From positions 2,765-14,601 of the forward strand of contig DITR01000014.1 in assembly GCA_002422175.1 (NCBI GenBank): DNA of 11,837 nt, written 5' to 3'. Shown piece by piece: positions 7,178 to 11,837 of this stretch. How positions within the stretch are numbered: the first letter of the stretch is position 1; each line of letters begins with the position of its first letter. The position numbers and the translations under genes were made by a program. The stretch is from Alcaligenaceae bacterium UBA6179 (lineage in GTDB: Bacteria > Pseudomonadota > Gammaproteobacteria > Burkholderiales > Burkholderiaceae_B). Below the pieces are notes generated by a model, which saw only the letters and a program-made list of their open reading frames with translations, did not search any database and was not told where the DNA came from.

Positions 7178-7206
7178 TTGACCTTCCCAGCCTGAGACAC
7201 TAGAAT
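7178..7206 (+). promoter_or_regulatory. Sigma70 promoter of nrdAB
   Basis: TTGACC (7178-7183) and TAGAAT (7201-7206) each match 5 of 6 consensus bases with the ideal 17-bp spacer. An A/T-rich stretch at 7161-7176 could act as an UP element. The start would be near 7213, giving a leader of about 90 nt. The -10 lies inside the first NrdR box. A second, weaker pair (TTGAAA 7213-7218, TGTAGT 7236-7241, spacer 17) overlaps the other box. Confidence 0.7.
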
Positions 7207-7212
7207 TAGTGG
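7197..7212. promoter_or_regulatory. NrdR box 1 (overlaps the nrdAB -10)
   Basis: ACACTAGAATTAGTGG closely fits the NrdR box consensus acaCwAtATaTwGtgt, with the CTA/TAG core of the dyad intact. NrdR is the ATP/dATP-sensing zinc-ribbon repressor of ribonucleotide reductase genes. The site covers the -10 hexamer, so bound NrdR would block RNA polymerase. Confidence 0.8.
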
Positions 7213-7227
7213 TTGAAAAGAAATAAA

Positions 7228-7243
7228 ACACAACATGTAGTGT
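7228..7243. promoter_or_regulatory. NrdR box 2
   Basis: ACACAACATGTAGTGT fits the NrdR consensus and extends to a 20-bp palindrome (7226-7245) with one mismatched pair. Its start is 31 bp from that of box 1, almost exactly three helical turns, which is the usual arrangement of paired NrdR boxes. It would lie at about +16 to +31 of the main promoter. Confidence 0.85.
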
Positions 7244-7302
7244 TTATTTAGCCATTTCAGAGGTCGCTCATTTTGTTGCGGCCTCTTCTAGCAGGAGCCT
7301 TT

Positions 7303-10221
7303 ATGCAAGTCACAACCCCAATTTCGTTAGTTGCCGAACAGCAAAACATGCCTGGTGCAACCCTTCAGCCTCTGGTGCAACAGTCATGGTCGCACTACAG
7401 CATTATTCGCCGTAATGGCTCAGTCGTGCCCTTTGAGCCCGGCAAGATCGGTATTGCCATGACCAAAGCCTTTTTGGCGGTAAACGGGGGCTCAGGTGCA
7501 GCCTCTGCCCGCGTTCGCGAAATGGTTGAGCAACTTACACAACAAGTCGTCAACGCGATGGTGCGTGGTCGCCCAAATGGCGGCACCTTCCACATAGAAG
7601 ATGTGCAAGACGCTGTTGAGTTAGCACTTATGCGTTCAGGCGAGCATGATGTAGCCCGCTCTTACGTTCTTTACCGCGAGCGTCGCTCACAAGAACGTGC
7701 GCAAGAGCGTGCGCTAGCTGGGGTCGACGCCAAAACTGAAGCGCCTGTTATTCACATCACTGAAGGCGGTGTACGCAAACCGCTTGACTTGGCAAAACTA
7801 CAGGCCACCATTGAAGCAGCCGGCGAAGGCCTGGGTGATTTCGTCAATACACAAATCATCCTGAAAGAAACCCTTAAAAATTTATACGATGGCATTCCCG
7901 TTGATGAAGTTTATAAATCGGCTATTTTGGCTGCGCGCGCTCAAGTTGAAAAAGACCCAGCCTACAGCAAAGTAACGGCTCGCTTGTTGTTACACACTAT
8001 TCGTAAAGAAGTGCTGTCAACTGAAATTCCACAGCAAGACATGGCTACTGAGTACGCCATTCACTTTCCCAAGCTCATCAAGCGTGGCGTTGAAGGGGGT
8101 TTACTTAACCCCGAAATGGCTCGCTATGACTTAAAGCGTTTAGGTCAAGCACTCAAAGACAAGCGTGACTTGCAATTCGATTATCTCGGTTTGCAAACAC
8201 TTTATGACCGTTACTTTTTACACATAAACGGTCAGCGCATTGAAATGCCACAAGTGTTTTTTATGCGCGTCGCCATGGGTTTGGCGCTTAAAGAGATTGA
8301 TCGCGAAGCCCGTGCAATTGAGTTTTACGAAATTTTGTCATCTTTTGACTTCATGAGTTCAACCCCAACTCTGTTTAACTCGGGTACAACTCACTCGCAA
8401 CTCTCATCATGCTATTTATCAACCGTCTCTGACGACCTCGATGGCATTTATGAAGCCATCAAAGAAAATGCCTTACTTGCTAAATATGCCGGTGGCTTAG
8501 GTAACGACTGGACACCAGTGCGCGCCATGCGTAGTCACATTAAAGGCACCAACGGCGAAAGCCAAGGTGTGGTGCCCTTTCTCAAAGTCGTGAACGATAC
8601 GGCAGTGGCCGTGAACCAAGGCGGCAAACGTAAAGGCGCCGTATGTTGCTACCTTGAAACGTGGCACCTTGATATTGAAGAGTTTTTAGATTTGCGTAAA
8701 AATACGGGTGACGAACGCCGCCGTACCCACGACATGAATACTGCCAACTGGATTCCCGATCTCTTCATGCGTCGCGTTATCGAAGGCGGTGACTGGACAC
8801 TCTTTTCACCATCAGATTGTCCTGACCTGCACGACAAGTTCGGCAAGGCGTTTGAAGTCGCCTACAACGGCTACGAAGCTAAAACAAAAACCGGTGAAAT
8901 AACCCTTTTTAAAACCATGCCTGCCGCCCAACTCTGGCGTCGCATGCTGTCAATGTTATTTGAAACCGGCCACCCTTGGTTCACTTTCAAAGACCCTTGC
9001 AACATTCGTTCACCACAACAACACGTGGGCGTGGTGCACAGCTCAAACCTGTGTACCGAGATCACCCTCAACACCAACGAATCAGAAATCGCAGTGTGCA
9101 ACTTAGGTTCAGTCAACTTAGTCGCACATTTAAAAACTGACGCAAATGGTCAACTGAGCCTTGATCACGAAAAACTTGAGCGTACCGTCAAGACTGCCAT
9201 GCGTATGCTCGACAACGTTATCGACATTAACTTTTACGCTGTAGACAAAGCACGTGCATCAAACTTGCGTCATCGCCCAGTCGGTATGGGCATCATGGGT
9301 TTTCAAGACAGTTTGCACATGATGCGCATTCCTTATGCATCTGAAGCTGCGATTAAATTTTCAGACGAATCAATGGAAGCCGTGTGCTATCACGCATACA
9401 GCGCATCGTGCGATCTGGCAGCAGAGCGCGGTCGTTACGCAACCTACGAAGGTTCGTTATGGTCTAAAGGTATCTTGCCGCAAGACTCTGTTGCAATGCT
9501 GCGTGAAGAACGTGGTGGCTACGTTGAATTAGACGATTCAAGCGCACTCGACTGGACATCGTTGCGTGCACGCATCAAACAGCATGGTATGCGCAACTCT
9601 AATTGTGTTGCAATCGCCCCAACAGCAACAATTTCAAATATTATTGGTGTGTCTGCATGCATCGAACCGACCTATCAAAATTTGTACGTTAAATCGAATC
9701 TATCCGGTGAGTTCACAGTGGTCAATGATCACTTGGTACGTGACCTCAAAAAACTGGGCCTCTGGGACGAAGTCATGGTCGCTGACCTGAAATACTTCGA
9801 CGGTAGTCTATCCCGTATCGATCGCGTTCCGAATGAACTGCGTGAGTTATACGCGACTGCATTTGAAGTGGATGCCAGCTGGATCGTTGAATGCGCGGCA
9901 CGTCGCCAAAAATGGATTGATCAAGCGCAGTCACTCAATATTTACATGGCAGGTGTGTCAGGCAAAAAACTTGACGAGACTTATAAATTAGCTTGGTTAC
10001 GTGGTTTAAAGACAACTTACTATCTACGTTCACTCGGCGCAACGAGTGCAGAGAAATCAACGGGTCGTGGCGGTGAGTTAAATGCCGTCAGCATGAACCC
10101 AACAGGGGGTGTGGTCGCTTCGGCTGCTGCACTGAATCTTCCAGAAGCTGAAATACTAGGCCAAGCCTGCACGATGAGACCGGGCGATCCGGGCTTTGAA
10201 GAATGCGAAGCGTGCCAGTAA
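7303..10221 (+). CDS. nrdA: Ribonucleoside-diphosphate reductase class Ia, alpha (catalytic) subunit
   Basis: A 972-residue enzyme that reduces ribonucleoside diphosphates to deoxy forms together with NrdB. An N-terminal ATP-cone (about 32-130) is followed by a second cone-like domain (about 148-237), then the ten-stranded barrel. Active-site residues are Cys370 (SSCYLS), the Asn582-Cys584-Glu586 triad (NLCTE) and Cys599, the redox partner of Cys370. Tyr906 and Tyr907 (TTYYLR) continue the radical path. The C-terminal tail ends in Cys968-x-x-Cys971, the pair that re-reduces the active site. E. coli NrdA has one cone and is 761 residues; the double-cone form is known from Pseudomonas aeruginosa. 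The frame opens at a TTG at 7273, but the ATG at 7303 is preferred because AGGAG sits 5 nt upstream. nrdB follows after 27 bp. NrdR boxes overlap the promoter. Confidence 0.97.
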   Translation: MQVTTPISLVAEQQNMPGATLQPLVQQSWSHYSIIRRNGSVVPFEPGKIGIAMTKAFLAVNGGSGAASARVREMVEQLTQQVVNAMVRGRPNGGTFHIEDVQDAVELALMRSGEHDVARSYVLYRERRSQERAQERALAGVDAKTEAPVIHITEGGVRKPLDLAKLQATIEAAGEGLGDFVNTQIILKETLKNLYDGIPVDEVYKSAILAARAQVEKDPAYSKVTARLLLHTIRKEVLSTEIPQQDMATEYAIHFPKLIKRGVEGGLLNPEMARYDLKRLGQALKDKRDLQFDYLGLQTLYDRYFLHINGQRIEMPQVFFMRVAMGLALKEIDREARAIEFYEILSSFDFMSSTPTLFNSGTTHSQLSSCYLSTVSDDLDGIYEAIKENALLAKYAGGLGNDWTPVRAMRSHIKGTNGESQGVVPFLKVVNDTAVAVNQGGKRKGAVCCYLETWHLDIEEFLDLRKNTGDERRRTHDMNTANWIPDLFMRRVIEGGDWTLFSPSDCPDLHDKFGKAFEVAYNGYEAKTKTGEITLFKTMPAAQLWRRMLSMLFETGHPWFTFKDPCNIRSPQQHVGVVHSSNLCTEITLNTNESEIAVCNLGSVNLVAHLKTDANGQLSLDHEKLERTVKTAMRMLDNVIDINFYAVDKARASNLRHRPVGMGIMGFQDSLHMMRIPYASEAAIKFSDESMEAVCYHAYSASCDLAAERGRYATYEGSLWSKGILPQDSVAMLREERGGYVELDDSSALDWTSLRARIKQHGMRNSNCVAIAPTATISNIIGVSACIEPTYQNLYVKSNLSGEFTVVNDHLVRDLKKLGLWDEVMVADLKYFDGSLSRIDRVPNELRELYATAFEVDASWIVECAARRQKWIDQAQSLNIYMAGVSGKKLDETYKLAWLRGLKTTYYLRSLGATSAEKSTGRGGELNAVSMNPTGGVVASAAALNLPEAEILGQACTMRPGDPGFEECEACQ

Positions 10222-10248
10222 ATTAAATCAACATAAAGGAAAACGATC

Positions 10249-11472
10249 ATGCTGAATTGGGAAGATGACACAAACCCCGTAGCCACCGCCGCACCCGGCG
10301 TGGCACCAAGAACAACCGCACAAGCACCCGTCACGAGTGCAGCACCCGTGCGCTCTGCCACAGGCGTCTTTGGTGACACCGAAATGCCCACACCTGGGTT
10401 AACCGAACAACCCGTCGCTTCTGCAATACTTGCTGCAGCAGGCGCCGTTGAGCAGACCCGTGTCAAGGTTGCTGACAAACGTATTATTAACGGTCAAACT
10501 GACGTAAACCAATTGGTTCCATTTAAATACAAGTGGGCTTGGGAAAAGTATCTCGCGACATGTGCCAACCACTGGATGCCGCAAGAAATCAATATGTCTC
10601 GCGACATTGCACTCTGGAAAAACCCCAACGGGTTAACCGAAGACGAGCGTCGTATTGTGAAACGTAACCTCGGCTTTTTTGTCACCGCTGACTCTTTGGC
10701 TGCTAACAATATTGTGCTGGGTACCTACCGTCACATCACCGCACCTGAATGCCGTCAATTTTTATTACGTCAAGCATTCGAAGAGGCTATTCACACGCAC
10801 GCCTATCAATATATCGTCGAAAGTCTTAACTTAGACGAATCAGAAATCTTTAATGCTTACAACGAAGTACCTTCTATTCGCGCGAAAGATCAATTTTTAA
10901 TTCCTTTTATTGATGCAATTGCTGACCCTCACTTTCATACCGGCACAACGGCAGATGATCAAAAGCTCTTACGCTCATTGATTGTTTTTGCTTGCCTCAT
11001 GGAAGGCTTGTTTTTCTATGTCGGCTTTACGCAAATCTTGGCTTTAGGCCGTCAAAATAAAATGACAGGGGCTGCCGAGCAGTACATGTACATTTTGCGT
11101 GACGAGTCCATGCACTGCAATTTTGGTATCGATTTGATCAACACCATCAAACTAGAAAACCCAGATTTGTGGACGCCTGCATTTCGCGAAGAAATGCGCG
11201 AGCTATTTAATAAAGCTGTCGAACTTGAATACGCCTACGCCGAAGACACCATGCCTCGTGGCGTGCTGGGTCTGAATGCGCCGATGTTCAAGTCATACCT
11301 GCGCTTTATCGCTAATCGTCGATGCCAGCAGATCGGTATCGAACCTCTGTTTGCCCAGGAAGAAAACCCCTTCCCCTGGATGGCTGAAATGATCGATTTA
11401 AAGAAAGAAAGAAATTTTTTTGAGACACGCGTCATTGAGTATCAAACAGGTGGTGCGCTTAACTGGGAATAA
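10249..11472 (+). CDS. nrdB: Ribonucleoside-diphosphate reductase class Ia, beta (radical) subunit
   Basis: A 407-residue ferritin-like protein that makes the tyrosyl radical used by NrdA. By comparison with E. coli NrdB, the iron ligands are Asp148 (TADSLA), Glu179 and His182 (EEAIHTHAY), Glu252 (LMEGLF), and Glu286 and His289 (RDESMH). Tyr186, four residues after His182, is the expected radical tyrosine, so this is a standard diiron-tyrosyl subunit. Residues about 9-70 are an Ala/Pro/Thr-rich, probably disordered tail absent from E. coli NrdB (376 residues). The protein begins MLNWEDD and ends GGALNWE; the C-terminal tail is the part that docks on NrdA in this family. AAGGA lies 8 nt before the ATG. 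The gene is 27 bp after nrdA and surely cotranscribed with it under NrdR control. Confidence 0.97.
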   Translation: MLNWEDDTNPVATAAPGVAPRTTAQAPVTSAAPVRSATGVFGDTEMPTPGLTEQPVASAILAAAGAVEQTRVKVADKRIINGQTDVNQLVPFKYKWAWEKYLATCANHWMPQEINMSRDIALWKNPNGLTEDERRIVKRNLGFFVTADSLAANNIVLGTYRHITAPECRQFLLRQAFEEAIHTHAYQYIVESLNLDESEIFNAYNEVPSIRAKDQFLIPFIDAIADPHFHTGTTADDQKLLRSLIVFACLMEGLFFYVGFTQILALGRQNKMTGAAEQYMYILRDESMHCNFGIDLINTIKLENPDLWTPAFREEMRELFNKAVELEYAYAEDTMPRGVLGLNAPMFKSYLRFIANRRCQQIGIEPLFAQEENPFPWMAEMIDLKKERNFFETRVIEYQTGGALNWE

Positions 11473-11527
11473 GATCCAAAAGAGCAACCCTTGAGATCTT
11501 GGCGTCTCTAAACGTGAAGGATATAAG

Positions 11528-11558
11528 CGATGCAACGCTGTCAGTTGCATCGTCTGTT
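11528..11558 (+). terminator. Possible terminator of the nrdAB operon
   Basis: CGATGCAAC (11528-11536) and GTTGCATCG (11544-11552) form a perfect 9-bp stem with a 7-nt loop, 55 bp after the nrdB stop codon. The tail that follows, TCTGTT, is T-rich but interrupted. It may terminate nrdAB transcripts or be an RNA-stabilising 3' hairpin. Confidence 0.42.
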
Positions 11559-11625
11559 GTTAAAAATGTGGCAAGCCGAGGCTTCGTCTTGCACATTATT
11601 AGCAACAACGCAGCATTCTGTGGCA

Positions 11626-11661
11626 CGTATCGATATTTGCCGGCAACGAAGTAACGATACG
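11626..11661. repeat. Inverted repeat in the leader region of the H1-like gene
   Basis: CGTATCG (11626-11632) pairs with CGATACG (11655-11661), enclosing the 10-bp palindrome TTGCCGGCAA (11637-11646). It lies between nrdB and the H1-like gene, about 100 bp before the latter's start. The rest of this 285-bp gap shows no convincing promoter or gene. Its function is unknown. Confidence 0.35.
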
Positions 11662-11757
11662 GTTCACAAGAATAGCGCGGGCTTTGTGGACGACCCATTT
11701 GGGTGGTTTTCAAGGCACGCGTTCCTTGTTTTGGGATCCTGACTTAAGGAGTTAATC

Positions 11758-11837
11758 ATGGCAACAGCCAAGAAAGCAGTGAAGAAAGTGGCAGCAAAGA
11801 AGGTTGTAGTAAAGAAGGTTGCAGCAAAGAAAGTCGC
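11758..11837 (+). CDS. Histone H1-like Lys/Ala/Val-rich DNA-binding protein, 5' end (partial)
   Basis: The first 26 codons plus two bases are present; the gene runs off the right edge. The peptide starts M-A-T-A-K-K-A-V-K-K-V and continues as pentapeptide units (KKVAA, KKVVV, KKVAA). This is the composition of bacterial H1-like proteins, which resemble the C-terminal tail of eukaryotic histone H1, bind DNA without sequence preference and compact the nucleoid. Examples are Bordetella BpH1 and chlamydial Hc2. A textbook AAGGAG lies 6 nt before the ATG, which suggests strong translation. An H1-like gene downstream of nrdAB is, to my knowledge, a common Burkholderiales arrangement. The length and C-terminal part cannot be seen. 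Lys/Ala-rich tails also occur in a few other proteins, so the family call is likely rather than certain. Confidence 0.8.
   Translation, partial: MATAKKAVKKVAAKKVVVKKVAAKKV
11782..11837 (+). repeat. 15-bp tandem repeat encoding KKVAA units
   Basis: Units starting at 11782, 11797, 11812 and 11827 share the pattern AAGAARGTNGYAGYA and encode KKVAA, KKVVV, KKVAA and KKVA. Such low-complexity repeats in H1-like genes are prone to change in unit number by slippage. The array continues beyond the window. Confidence 0.75.

Noticed and set aside
7273..7302. TTG start for nrdA, 10 codons upstream
   Set aside because: No ribosome binding site precedes it, whereas the ATG at 7303 has AGGAG at ideal spacing.
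10020..10478. A 152-codon minus-strand frame across the nrdA-nrdB junction
   Set aside because: It is antisense to the conserved end of NrdA and the Ala/Pro-rich start of NrdB, which by themselves yield long open frames on the other strand.
11621..11640. Sigma54-like TGGCAC and TTGC elements upstream of the H1-like gene
   Set aside because: The two elements are 10 bp apart, where sigma54 promoters need about 5, so the -24/-12 geometry is wrong.
11530..11742. A 70-codon open frame between nrdB and the H1-like gene
   Set aside because: It starts inside a hairpin, has no ribosome binding site, and its peptide has no recognisable pattern or protein-like periodicity.
1..11837. Mobile elements, CRISPR arrays, tRNA or rRNA genes, toxin-antitoxin or defence systems
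   Set aside because: I looked on both strands and saw no transposase, regular spaced repeats, tRNA fold or defence-type domain; every substantial gene is a known housekeeping type.

Overview
The window reads as ordinary chromosomal DNA of a betaproteobacterium, most likely of the order Burkholderiales and perhaps close to the Alcaligenaceae. This placement is an inference from three things. The DarP protein has the betaproteobacterial DGPSKSQVKR form and lies head to head with pmbA. NrdA has two ATP-cones and NrdB has an Ala/Pro-rich N-terminal tail. A Lys/Ala/Val-rich histone H1-like gene follows nrdAB directly. Base composition is even throughout, and there is no sign of a mobile element, CRISPR array, tRNA or rRNA.

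Layout. On the minus strand, positions 1-23 hold the first codons of rplM (ribosomal protein L13), preceded by a sigma70-like promoter and a structured leader of about 107 nt. pmbA/tldE (236-1603, minus) comes next. Divergent from it is darP (about 1661-2245, plus), followed by an alpha/beta-hydrolase carboxylesterase (2351-3019, plus). A PatZ-like protein lysine acetyltransferase (3027-5507, minus) converges on the esterase with only 7 bp between them. It is divergent from gltX (5676-7085, plus), and their 168-bp shared intergenic region contains two overlapping palindromes. Then comes the class Ia ribonucleotide reductase operon nrdA-nrdB (7303-11472, plus), with a strong promoter overlapped by two NrdR boxes. 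The window ends in the first 80 bases of the H1-like gene (from 11758).

Functional themes are translation (rplM, darP, gltX), protein turnover and modification (pmbA, patZ-like) and DNA precursor supply with nucleoid packaging (nrdAB, H1-like). The genes look like independent housekeeping units; only nrdAB is a clear operon.

I found no undescribed multi-gene system. The observations most worth a second look are the NrdR/promoter architecture of nrdAB, the degenerate synthetase scaffold of the acetyltransferase with a shortened ATP-grasp region, the overlapping palindromes between patZ and gltX, the structured rplM leader, and the near-identical peptide at both ends of NrdB.
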